Below are positions 33,521 to 41,735 of a DNA stretch of 64,000 nt, piece by piece (within the stretch, counting starts at the first letter, position 1; each line of letters opens with the position of its first letter). Under the pieces are notes generated by a model, which was not told the DNA's origin, made no database searches, and was given only the letters and a program-made list of their open reading frames with translations. This stretch comes from Pontibacter actiniarum (lineage in GTDB: Bacteria > Bacteroidota > Bacteroidia > Cytophagales > Hymenobacteraceae). The position numbers were made by a program, and so were the translations under genes. The stretch spans positions 2,232,001 through 2,296,000 of the forward strand of contig NZ_CP021235.1 of assembly GCF_003585765.1 (NCBI RefSeq). Reading direction: 5' to 3'.

Positions 33521-34223
33521 CAGCTCCAGGCTGCCACGGCCATCAGGAGCGCATAATAAAAAAAGCCTCTAAGCTCCAGCAGCGAAACTCACTTCAAATC
33601 CGGCTCCAAATTAACATAACCTGCAACTGCATGCCCTGTCTTTCGCCGCACCCGGTACGTCCCGCGGGCAAGCCGTGCCAACCTGTTTTGCGGTGAGCGT
33701 GGCGCTGGCGTGAAGACCGTGCTTCCAGATACCCGACCAAACCTTACCCTGTGCATGGCTGCCTTTCAAGGCTGCAACAAACTGTAAACAACCTGTTGCA
33801 AACTGCCACGGACTGTCTGTACCTCGAATGCTCCTCTGGCTGGCGTACAGCGCGTGCCTGCGGTTCCTGCCGATGCGGGAGTGTGCGGGGCTTCGCTTTC
33901 CCGTCCACAGACCTGCAAATGCAGTGTTTGGGCGCTCTGTATCGCCACAACACGATGCGTTTCAACGCCATGCGAAGGCAAAAAACATGCAACCGAACAC
34001 ACCAACGGTTTCACAAGTGTTTTCCGTGACAACTGCGTGATCCGTGCCGTAACATCCGCGCAAACCGCGGTTCAGCGGAGGGCGGTGCGCCGCCATTTTC
34101 CTATAAAGCACAAATTCATATGAGAACCAAGTAGTTACAGCCGCTCATGCCGCGGCCGCTCCCCTTTTTGGCTAAAGCACTACGGAGGCAGCGCCTGCCC
34201 CGGGTACGCCAGCACAGCGCAGC
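33521..34223. other. Intergenic region without a clear gene
   Basis: About 700 bp, GC-rich in its second half. Overlapping short frames on both strands (33744-34123) have no recognisable features and compete with each other. Nothing else stands out. Confidence 0.5.
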
Positions 34224-34877
34224 CTACTCCCCAAGGCAGTCGGGGCTCTTTTCCCCGCTCCCGTACCTGACAAGCAACCTGCACCTATCTAGCACGGCCT
34301 CCGCCGAGGAGCAGTTCGTCTCCCTGTTTGCCGCCTTCTGCGCCCGCCTGTCCGCGGTGGTGGGCAGTGTGAAGGAGTACTTCTTCTCTAGGCACATGAG
34401 GGGCTTGCCATCGAGGATGTAGAACCGCCGTTCCGTCACTTCGTCTCTAGTTTCGCCCTCCCCCACAAAACTCCACGACACATGCCTGCAAAGGGCAAAG
34501 AACACGGTGCCGTCTTTCATGAAATACTCGTCTGTCGCCGAGAAATGGCTGTATTCGCTGTAGGTGTGCCTTATCAGCCGTAATCCTCCTTCATCCGAGA
34601 GGTATACCACCCTTCCCACTTTCTCACCGCGGCAGTTGTAATCGAAGAAGGTGGAGTCCATACCGCCGCTTTCTGCTCTGGAGGCTATGTCATTGTACTC
34701 CCTTCTGAGGTCCTCCAGGCTCTCCAGCCTTTGTGGTGCGCTGGTAGCTGTATCGGGTGCCTCTGCCGTAGTGTCGACCACACCTTTACCGCCAGCTCCA
34801 GCCGCAGAATCAGTCGGAGGGCTCTCCCCGCATGAGAAGGCCGCGAAAAGGGTCAGCAAAGAAAGTAGCTTTCTCAT
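34224..34877 (-). CDS. Hypothetical lipoprotein
   Basis: 217 residues; lipoprotein signal 'LLTLFAAFSCGES' (anchor Cys about residue 16), then a Gly/Ala/Thr-rich flexible linker (about 20-50) and a globular domain with 'YNDIASRAESGGMDSTFFDY' and 'GRVVYLSDEGGLRLIRHTYS'. No family recognised. Monocistronic and presumably periplasm-facing. Confidence 0.75.
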   Translation of the reverse strand: MRKLLSLLTLFAAFSCGESPPTDSAAGAGGKGVVDTTAEAPDTATSAPQRLESLEDLRREYNDIASRAESGGMDSTFFDYNCRGEKVGRVVYLSDEGGLRLIRHTYSEYSHFSATDEYFMKDGTVFFALCRHVSWSFVGEGETRDEVTERRFYILDGKPLMCLEKKYSFTLPTTADRRAQKAANRETNCSSAEAVLDRCRLLVRYGSGEKSPDCLGE

Positions 34878-35169
34878 AGTGTCTGTGTCTATCGATCTCC
34901 GATGTCACTATAAACGGCGGTTCCTCACCAATAGCCAGAATGACCGCAATCACGGAAGTCGCTTGCGTATCAAGGGAGTAGGAAGCCTAAGCTAAAGAAC
35001 GGTCCTTCCCTCCCGCCCTATCGAATGGGCCGCCCCAGGGCTTTTTCGTATACAGGACAGTTACCCTAAACAAAAGGCGGCACTGGCTTATCGCTTCAAC
35101 AAAATGACCTACTGCTCCCTTCTATAAACTGCAGGATGAAATACGTTTAACCCATACAACCTGTAGGCA

Positions 35170-35799
35170 TCAATTTACCACAATAGCAAACTCTTGTTTC
35201 GGTATTCTTACCTTTTTAAGGTTGGCGAAGAAATCGTTTTCTTCATCACGATAGCCTAATGCGAGAAGGACAACACTTTTGAGTTTCCTTTTTTTCAATT
35301 CTAGGAGTTTATCAAATTTTTCAGCATCGAAACCTTCCATTGGTGTGGCATCTATTTTTAATGCAGCAGCAGCGATCATTCCGGTTCCTAAGCCAATGTA
35401 TGCTTGCTTAGTGGACCAAACAAAGTTATCATAGTCGGTCTGTGCCAGGAGGTGGCTACTGATCGTGGTTTTAAAACCGGACAATTCTGCGATTGGTGTT
35501 TCTCTCTCTTGGGCAATTAACTGGATGTAAGCATCAATACTCTCCTGGCTGATTGAATCAAAGGCAGCAAACACCAGAAGGTGAGAGGCATCGGCAATCT
35601 GAGAATTAAACGAACCTTCCCCCAGCGTTTTTTTCAATGACGGGTTATCGACAATAAAAAGTCTATAGGGCTGGATTCCAATAGAGGACGCAGAAAGACG
35701 AATTGCCTCAATTATTTTTTCCAAATCTTCGTTCGACACTTTTCTGTTACTGAATTTTTTTGTGGCGTAACGCCATTTTAGATCATCTATCAATTTCAT
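35170..35799 (-). CDS. Nitroreductase-family NAD(P)H oxidoreductase
   Basis: 209 residues of the NfsB-like FMN nitroreductase group: 'LKWRYATKKFSNRKVSNEDL' at the start (FMN phosphate contacts), 'IEAIRLSASSIGIQPYRLFI', 'YIGLGTGMIAAAALKIDATP' and 'VVLLALGYRDEENDF'. Reduces quinones, nitroaromatics or flavins using NAD(P)H; dimeric, cytoplasmic. Divergent from an HxlR regulator 114 bases away that probably controls it. Confidence 0.92.
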   Translation of the reverse strand: MKLIDDLKWRYATKKFSNRKVSNEDLEKIIEAIRLSASSIGIQPYRLFIVDNPSLKKTLGEGSFNSQIADASHLLVFAAFDSISQESIDAYIQLIAQERETPIAELSGFKTTISSHLLAQTDYDNFVWSTKQAYIGLGTGMIAAAALKIDATPMEGFDAEKFDKLLELKKRKLKSVVLLALGYRDEENDFFANLKKVRIPKQEFAIVVN

Positions 35800-35913
35800 T
35801 TCTATTTCTTTTTCTTTTTAAGAATTATAGAGCAAAGCTAAGGATAGCGGGTTACCTTTTATAACTTAGTATCAAAAAGTAATAGTGACATTCGAGTAAC
35901 CAAGTGACATGTT
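35800..35913. promoter_or_regulatory. Divergent promoter/operator region, nitroreductase-HxlR
   Basis: AT-rich 114 bp between divergent genes, with a TTATAACTTAGTATCAAAAA stretch (35860-35879) and a nearby second TATC/AGTAAT-like motif, the kind of position where HxlR regulators bind. No exact operator is claimed. Confidence 0.35.
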
Positions 35914-36264
35914 ATGGAAAGAAAAGTAGAACCGATAAAGGAATGTGGTCAAACTATCATGGCAATTCATGATGTGATGGACCTGCTCAATGGCAAGTGG
36001 AAAGTATCGATTATCGCCTGCCTTTGCTTTGAAAAAATGCGGTACTCTGATCTGCTAAGAGAAGTAAGGGGCATATCGGGAAAAATGCTGGCGCGAGATT
36101 TGAAAGAACTGGAGATGAATCAACTTATCACAAGAACTGTTTTAAATACCCAGCCCGTGACGGTTGAATATGAGATAACGGAGTACGGCTCAACCCTTAA
36201 AAATTTAACGAGTACGATTGCCGAATGGGGGCTGGCACACCGGAAAAGGATAATGGATAACTAA
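35914..36264 (+). CDS. HxlR-family transcriptional regulator
   Basis: 116-residue winged-helix protein: 'VMDLLNGKWKVSIIACLCF', 'MRYSDLLREVRGISGKMLAR', 'DLKELEMNQLITRTVLNTQP' and 'VTVEYEITEYGSTLKNLTST'. HxlR regulators sense electrophiles or aldehydes through Cys residues; Cys near residue 11 and the pair near 39/41 are candidates. Divergent from the nitroreductase it most likely regulates. Confidence 0.92.
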   Translation: MERKVEPIKECGQTIMAIHDVMDLLNGKWKVSIIACLCFEKMRYSDLLREVRGISGKMLARDLKELEMNQLITRTVLNTQPVTVEYEITEYGSTLKNLTSTIAEWGLAHRKRIMDN

Positions 36265-36846
36265 TCGCACTGTTTGAGAGCGAACACTGCTGCTAATCAA
36301 GTTGAAGCTTCTAGTACTCCACCCTCTCATACTATTGAGGGTACGGGGATATTATTCAGTGGTTTGCACAGAGCGAAGGCGCTGCTGTTTACACAAGCTG
36401 TGCCCTCACTCTAATCGGGGTAAGGATAACCAATTATAAAGATTTAACCTCCTCGTTGGATTGGGAAAACAAAATCGACCCTATTCCAGCGCCCGGTTTT
36501 GACACTTATACTTCCACGTAACCTGTTACATCTTCACAAGAGGCATCTACCCTTCTGGTGTTTTGCAATGACGTACCTACTTACCCCCTGCCTCTTATGC
36601 AGCACTAGGTGCACTCTCTTCCCTCCCCCATGCTCGGGCGCCTTCACTGCCTGCCAGCTTACGGCTTGCTGATCGGTTTCGCCAACGATGCGAACGGGAT
36701 CTGCACCCTCTGAATAAACTGAGTACAGATATATGCTCAATATACACGCCTTTACTCCAATCTAGATACAATTAACCGTAATATGGAAACATGCCCTCTT
36801 TAGGATTTGTGGAATTTTGCATTGTTAACTTTAAAATCAAATAACA
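36265..36846. other. Intergenic region without a clear gene
   Basis: About 580 bp. A 68-codon minus-strand frame (36534-36740) has no supporting feature. No repeats or strong hairpins noticed. Confidence 0.5.
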
Positions 36847-37752
36847 ATGCAGAACGTAAGATTTAAAAACAGAACCTGGGATTTAGCAGGGCATTTACAC
36901 CTTCCGGAAAACTTTGATGACACGCAGCAATATCCTGCCGTTGTTTGTGTACATCCGGGAAGTAGTGTGAAAGAACAAACCGCAGGCTTATATGCGGCCC
37001 AGCTGGCCAAAAACGGGTTTATTGCTTTAGCCTTTGATGCTTCTTTCCAAGGTGAAAGCAGTGGCGAACCGAGATTTTTGGAAGACCCTGCAACACGTGT
37101 CGAAGATATCCGCTGTGCGGTAGACTTTCTCACAACATTGGCGTATGTGGACAATGGCCGTATTGGAGCAATGGGTATCTGTGCAGGTGGCGGGTATGCT
37201 GCAAATGCTTCCATTTCGGAAAAAAGAATCAAAGCCGTTGCAAGTGTGGTAGGAACCAATCCGAGCAGGGCTTTCAGGGAAGGAAATCCGGAGGCAACAC
37301 TTAAAGCAGTTGCGTTACAACGAACTTCCGAAGCCAATGGTGCAGAAAAGCTCATCAACAACTGGATACCCAATTCTGCCGAGGAAGCCAAAGGGGTAGG
37401 CATGGAAGAAATGGATTTGTTGGAAGCCATCGACTACTACAGGACAGCCCGTGGGCAACACCCGAATTCCTGTAATAAATTACTCTTTACAAGTATGTCC
37501 AACCTTATTCTTTTCGATGCTTTCCACCTGGCGGAATATTTTCTCACGCAACCGTTATTGGTGATTGTGGGCGATAAGGTGGGAGGCTTTGGGTCGTATC
37601 GGGATGGGTTCGAGTTGTATAACAAAGCTAGATCTACCAATAAGAAAATCCATATTGTAAAAGGCGCAAGCCATTATGATTTGTATGACCGTCCGGAAGC
37701 TACCGAAGAAGCATTGAAACAGATCATTCCTTTCTTTCAGGAAAATCTCTAA
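36847..37752 (+). CDS. Alpha/beta hydrolase with Cys nucleophile (dienelactone-hydrolase-like)
   Basis: 301 residues. 'VVCVHPGSSVKEQTAGLYA' holds the oxyanion region, 'ALAFDASFQGESSG' follows strand 4, the nucleophile elbow is 'IGAMGICAGGGYAANA' with Cys in place of Ser (as in dienelactone hydrolases), the acid lies near 'VIVGDKVGGFGSY' and the His is in 'KGASHYDLYDRP'. Cytoplasmic. Likely in an operon with the small membrane protein (64 bases) and an AraC regulator downstream. Confidence 0.88.
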   Translation: MQNVRFKNRTWDLAGHLHLPENFDDTQQYPAVVCVHPGSSVKEQTAGLYAAQLAKNGFIALAFDASFQGESSGEPRFLEDPATRVEDIRCAVDFLTTLAYVDNGRIGAMGICAGGGYAANASISEKRIKAVASVVGTNPSRAFREGNPEATLKAVALQRTSEANGAEKLINNWIPNSAEEAKGVGMEEMDLLEAIDYYRTARGQHPNSCNKLLFTSMSNLILFDAFHLAEYFLTQPLLVIVGDKVGGFGSYRDGFELYNKARSTNKKIHIVKGASHYDLYDRPEATEEALKQIIPFFQENL

Positions 37753-37815
37753 GCCATTTAGCTGATGGCAGGCAAAATGGCATCTGCGAATATTTACTAA
37801 ACTTATTGATTTATC

Positions 37816-38178
37816 ATGAACACAATTCTAAGAGTATCAGGTGTCATTTTGCTTCTTGCTGGATTCGCCTTAGCCTTTAAGCCCGATTTATTCGGTAAAT
37901 TTTCAGCCCCTATAGATGCTTATCGGATGATAGAAAAAAGAGTAAAGTGGGGATTATTGATAGGTACTGGAATTTTCCTGATTTTCCATCACACCTGGAC
38001 ATCGTGGGGATTGATCGCAGCAGTATTATTAACGGCATTAACGTTTGGCGTCATCATGGCAAGGCTGCTGGGTTTTGTGCTGGATGGTTTATTCACTAAG
38101 CAGTTTTTGTGGTTGGGAATAGAAGTGGCGGCTTTCACCCTATTCTTTTTCATTCTGGAGGCAAAAATACTAAAATAG
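37816..38178 (+). CDS. Small four-helix membrane protein
   Basis: 120 residues with four membrane helices (about 5-22, 47-62, 66-88, 98-116), pattern like DUF4345-type proteins: 'GVILLLAGFALAFKPDLFG' at the start. Role unknown. Sits between a hydrolase and its putative AraC regulator. Confidence 0.8.
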   Translation: MNTILRVSGVILLLAGFALAFKPDLFGKFSAPIDAYRMIEKRVKWGLLIGTGIFLIFHHTWTSWGLIAAVLLTALTFGVIMARLLGFVLDGLFTKQFLWLGIEVAAFTLFFFILEAKILK

Positions 38179-38210
38179 CCGAAGTAATAATTTTATGACA
38201 TTGAGACAGT

Positions 38211-39122
38211 ATGCAAATCATTGATTCCTTATCTGAGTTCCATCGGTTGTTATCCCTTACTCCGCCGCTGCATCCGCTAATTAGTGTGGTGCAAATTTCA
38301 GAATTACACGCAGTAGATTCTGAGGTATGGAAAAGGTTTGCCACAAGCTTTTACACGATTTCATTGAAAAAGAATATTCAGTCCAAAGTGAAATATGGCC
38401 AGAAATACTATGATTTCGACAGTGGCACGATGATTTTTACAGCACCTAAACAAGTGCAGTCTGTTGAAGCTGAGTTATCCAATAAATTCAACGCAACTAC
38501 AGGATCCGGTTATGTACTGATGTTTCATCCGGATTTTTTAGTCAAACATCACTTAGCCGGAACCATTAAAAACTACGGTTTCTTTTCCTATGCAGTAAGC
38601 GAGGCGTTGCATCTTTCGGAAAAAGAAGAAAGCAGTGTGATTGCCATTTTCAGGAATATAGAAGAGGAATATCAACACATAGACCACCATACACAAGGCG
38701 TTATTCTTACGCACATAGATTTGTTGCTCAATTACAGCAACCGGTTTTACGAAAGGCAGTTCATCACCCGGAAGGCAGTAAATGATACTTTGCTTGCAAA
38801 AACCGAACACTTGGTCAATGAATATTTCAACACTGAAACGGGCTTGCAAAAAGGTATCCTTACCGTAGAGTATTTGGCAAACCTACTTAACTTATCCCCA
38901 AACTATCTAAGCGATAGCTTGCGTTCGCTTACTGGACAAGGTGCACAGCAACTTATCCATGAAAAATTAATAGAAAAAGCAAAAGAGTACCTCACAACAA
39001 CCACTTTATCGGTTTCCGAAATTGCTTATAATCTGGGTTTTGAGCATTCGCAATCGTTCAATAAGTTGTTTAAAAGCAAAACCGAAATGTCGCCTTTGGA
39101 GTTTAGGCGCTCGTTTAACTGA
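38211..39122 (+). CDS. AraC-family transcriptional regulator (paralogue)
   Basis: 303 residues, same architecture as the regulator at 32624: opening 'SEFHRLLSLTPPLHPLISVV', central 'HHTQGVILTHIDLLLNYSN', and HTH region 'VEYLANLLNLSPNYLSDSLR' then 'SVSEIAYNLGFEHSQSFNKL', ending 'TEMSPLEFRRSFN'. Probably controls the hydrolase/membrane-protein pair just upstream. Confidence 0.92.
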   Translation: MQIIDSLSEFHRLLSLTPPLHPLISVVQISELHAVDSEVWKRFATSFYTISLKKNIQSKVKYGQKYYDFDSGTMIFTAPKQVQSVEAELSNKFNATTGSGYVLMFHPDFLVKHHLAGTIKNYGFFSYAVSEALHLSEKEESSVIAIFRNIEEEYQHIDHHTQGVILTHIDLLLNYSNRFYERQFITRKAVNDTLLAKTEHLVNEYFNTETGLQKGILTVEYLANLLNLSPNYLSDSLRSLTGQGAQQLIHEKLIEKAKEYLTTTTLSVSEIAYNLGFEHSQSFNKLFKSKTEMSPLEFRRSFN

Positions 39123-39179
39123 AAATTTCTACCTCAACAATGGATGTTGAGCAGTTGGGCTCAATGTCAACTCATATAA

Positions 39180-39291
39180 ATTCTGCTCCCCTACTCTCCA
39201 TTAAATCAGGGAACAAGTCTTTAACTTAAAGCGACAGTTTGCGTCTTGGTTTAGTCCGATGATTGCTGATTTATAGTAAAGGCTATTGCTG
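39180..39291 (-). pseudogene. Relic of an integron cassette gene (homologue of cassette 22)
   Basis: Minus-strand reading gives 'SNSLYYKSAIIGLNQDANCR' and 'FKLKTCSLI', stop, 'WRVGEQ', matching 'SDSLYYKSEIIELYQDANFR', 'FGLKTCNLVEWRVGKQ' of cassette 22. The DNA of 39180-39291 aligns with 5699-5811 at roughly three-quarters identity. Just beyond its 5' side a GTTAGGC box (39309-39315, minus strand) resembles an attC end. Confidence 0.75.
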
Positions 39292-39424
39292 CCTCATATT
39301 CTTCAGAAAGCCTAACACGCTATCCGTCCGGCCAAGTGCCGGGCCACCCCGGCTCCCGGAGCGTTCGCCTCCCTGCCCGGACCTCTTCAACCATTGTTTG
39401 CGACACGCCTCACCACAAAAGCCA

Positions 39425-39456
39425 TGAGGTGACGCCACAGCTGTGGCGTCACCTCA
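39425..39456. repeat. Perfect 32-bp palindrome
   Basis: TGAGGTGACGCCACAG followed directly by its exact complement CTGTGGCGTCACCTCA, with no spacer and no T-run. Too symmetrical and loop-less for an ordinary terminator; could be a protein-binding site. Confidence 0.85.
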
Positions 39457-40637
39457 TTCACCGGGTAAGCTTGTTTTCGGCACCTGCTCCCGTTCTTCGC
39501 GTGAAATCGATGACAGCTTCGTCTGCACAGCTTGCTTCAGGGCCACCTGCAGCGAGCCTGTGCTGCCGCCGTGGAATCACCTGAGTCCTGTGGCCTTGTG
39601 CCGATCTGCTCTCTTCGTTTTTAGCCTATCGTTCGCTGTGCTGTCACCGTGTGGCCTACGGACGAAAAGCTACACTGCAAGATTTCGAGATAGCCGCGAA
39701 GCTAACGTTAAACATTCGTTTCTATCGTCATGATAATTGAAGAGGAAGATATCGCCTTCGGCTTGTTTGCCTTAACAGCTGGGGAAGTAAGTGTGAAAAC
39801 CAATTGTTTCTTCAGATGCAGTTTGCCTTTTTTCATATATCTTTTGCTTAAGGTTATATTCGAAGGTATACATAAACCTGTAAATTGTACAATATATTAG
39901 ACGTAGGGATAAGTCCCTTAGACGAACTTGCTAAACCAACCGACATATATTCAATCCGGAGACATTGTTTCCCTGGCGGGTATCATCCATGCACTTTGCA
40001 GGCAGGTAGTTTGATTGGTAGATTGTATGGCTAAAAAGCTGCCGCTATGGCTGGTGGTGCTTGGGTAAGGCAAGAATCTGCGGCTTGGCTTCATGAAACA
40101 AACAGCGACTGCTGCCTTTTCAGGCTACGTCTACTTACCCGGCGCTCCTAGCGGATGTTGGGCAGGTGGTATACGGGGATGCCCCTTTGGTAGCAGGAGA
40201 GGTTGTCTCTGTGCCACAGGGCTCTTCTGCACTTCCTCTTCAGAAAACGCTGCAAATTGGCAGTGCCCTTTCCTCGGCAAGCTTATGTGAGAGGCTGAAA
40301 CGTAAAAGTGCACTTTCACTTTCTAAGCCGAGATCTGATCCTTTCTCTTCCCGGAACCTGCTCCCGGAAAAAGGAAACGTACGGAATGCTCTGTGCGTTA
40401 GCGCCTGGCTTTGACGATTTAGGCAGGCCCACAAGTGGATGTGCATGAACTCTCCTGCTACCCTAAACGATAAAGATGCTCAGACAACGGGCTTTGAAGT
40501 TGTACGTGTTTTTATAACGGACACTTCAGTTTTTCACTCCGTTTTACATTCCCGCCTTTTGTCCTTCTAAAACTGAGAACGTGCCGTGCACCCAAGGTAA
40601 GGCTGCCAGCACCACGGCAACACATCTTGAAATTGGA

Positions 40638-41735
40638 TCACCTCACTTGGATGCAAAGTACGACACTGAATGTATCTGCTGCGTCGCTGATCGTTAAGTC
40701 ATGCCTGTTAGGGTAAATGATGTCCAACCGCCGCCTGGCATTCTGCAGTCCTATGCCAAAGTTAGACTGCTGTTTAGACTTTGGGGCTTTGGGTTTGCTG
40801 TTCTTCACAGAAAAAACTAAAAACTGGTCTTCACAGCATAGCCTAACGTTTACCCAAGCCTTGTCAACGGTACTGTTGATGCCGTGCTTAAAGGCATTTT
40901 CAATAAAATTCACCAGAAGAAGCGGGGGCAGCTCTACGTCCTCGCATCCCGCTGTATCAAAGTTGTACGTGATGGCCACACGGCTGTCATGGCGTAGTTC
41001 TTCCAACTGAATATAGTCAGTCAGGAACCGAACCTCCCGAGCCAAGGCAATACGCGCTGCCTTGGCTTCATACAAGGAGAACCTCATGATATCAGAAAGG
41101 TCTAAAATAATTTTAGCTGCACGCTCATTATCAAAGACAAGTGAATACAAGCTGTTGAGGGTGTTAAAAAAGAAATGAGGGTTTATCTGGGACCGTAAGA
41201 AGCTTAACTCCAGCTCAGAATTAGCTTTCTGTAACGAAAGGTTCCTTCTTGATGTGTCAAGGTTCTTTTTATAGAACTTCATGAACAGGGTGAACATGCA
41301 GAAAGGAAACACAAAGGACATGACCCAGGTGAATGTGTTGAGTGACATGATGTCGGACACCTCCTGTATCCTATAGCGTGTAAATAACGCCAGGAAAACC
41401 TTGTTTTCCTGGAACAAATGCGCCAACAGGCCCAGGCAAAGGTTAGAGGCATATGCGGAAAACACGTACAAGCCGACCAGAGAGACAGCTACTAAAACCC
41501 AACTCCCTCTTTGAGCAAGTGCTGCCAAACCATAGGCTACTGTATAGTGGTTCACAGCCACGATTGCCAGCAGTGCCACAATAAAAACATGAAAAGAGGG
41601 AGCTAACAGATCTCCCTGCAAGGGCAGTTTGAGCAAAAGCAGAAGCAGGCAGAACATCCCTAACCACATGATCGCATGCAGAAGAACCCTGGTGGAAAAA
41701 CTATAGTCTTGAAAGATTTGAACGACTAACTTCAT
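40638..41735 (-). CDS. LytS/YehU-type sensor histidine kinase
   Basis: 365 residues: five or six N-terminal membrane helices (about 18-165), a short coiled coil ('RRNLSLQKANSELELSFL') and the His_kinase domain with the phospho-acceptor in 'RSQINPHFFFNTLNSLYSLV', and an ATPase part with 'LPPLLLVNFIENAFKHGI' (N box) and 'FGIGLQNARRRLDIIY' (G box). Its ATG directly follows the TAG of the LanB gene at 41736, so it should be translationally coupled to it. Its partner is the LytTR regulator at 45374; together they probably sense the peptide or envelope stress. Confidence 0.93.
   Translation of the reverse strand: MKLVVQIFQDYSFSTRVLLHAIMWLGMFCLLLLLLKLPLQGDLLAPSFHVFIVALLAIVAVNHYTVAYGLAALAQRGSWVLVAVSLVGLYVFSAYASNLCLGLLAHLFQENKVFLALFTRYRIQEVSDIMSLNTFTWVMSFVFPFCMFTLFMKFYKKNLDTSRRNLSLQKANSELELSFLRSQINPHFFFNTLNSLYSLVFDNERAAKIILDLSDIMRFSLYEAKAARIALAREVRFLTDYIQLEELRHDSRVAITYNFDTAGCEDVELPPLLLVNFIENAFKHGINSTVDKAWVNVRLCCEDQFLVFSVKNSKPKAPKSKQQSNFGIGLQNARRRLDIIYPNRHDLTISDAADTFSVVLCIQVR

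Larger units (their letters stand above)
39123..40637. other. Gene-poor 1.5 kb region with cassette relic and perfect palindrome
   Basis: No intact gene. It contains a decayed integron-cassette gene fragment (39180-39291), a perfect 32-bp palindrome (39425-39456), and otherwise short frames on both strands without support. Separates the hydrolase/AraC region from the lanthipeptide cluster. Confidence 0.65.

Noticed and set aside
33744..34123. Five overlapping short frames on both strands
   Set aside because: Cys- and Arg-rich random-looking translations in a GC-rich spacer; no support.
36534..36740. 68-codon minus-strand frame
   Set aside because: No recognisable feature; isolated between two well-supported genes.
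39693..39715. GAAGCTAACGTTAAAC word as another orphan attC
   Set aside because: Only one end box can be seen and no complementary partner within 150 bp; probably chance.
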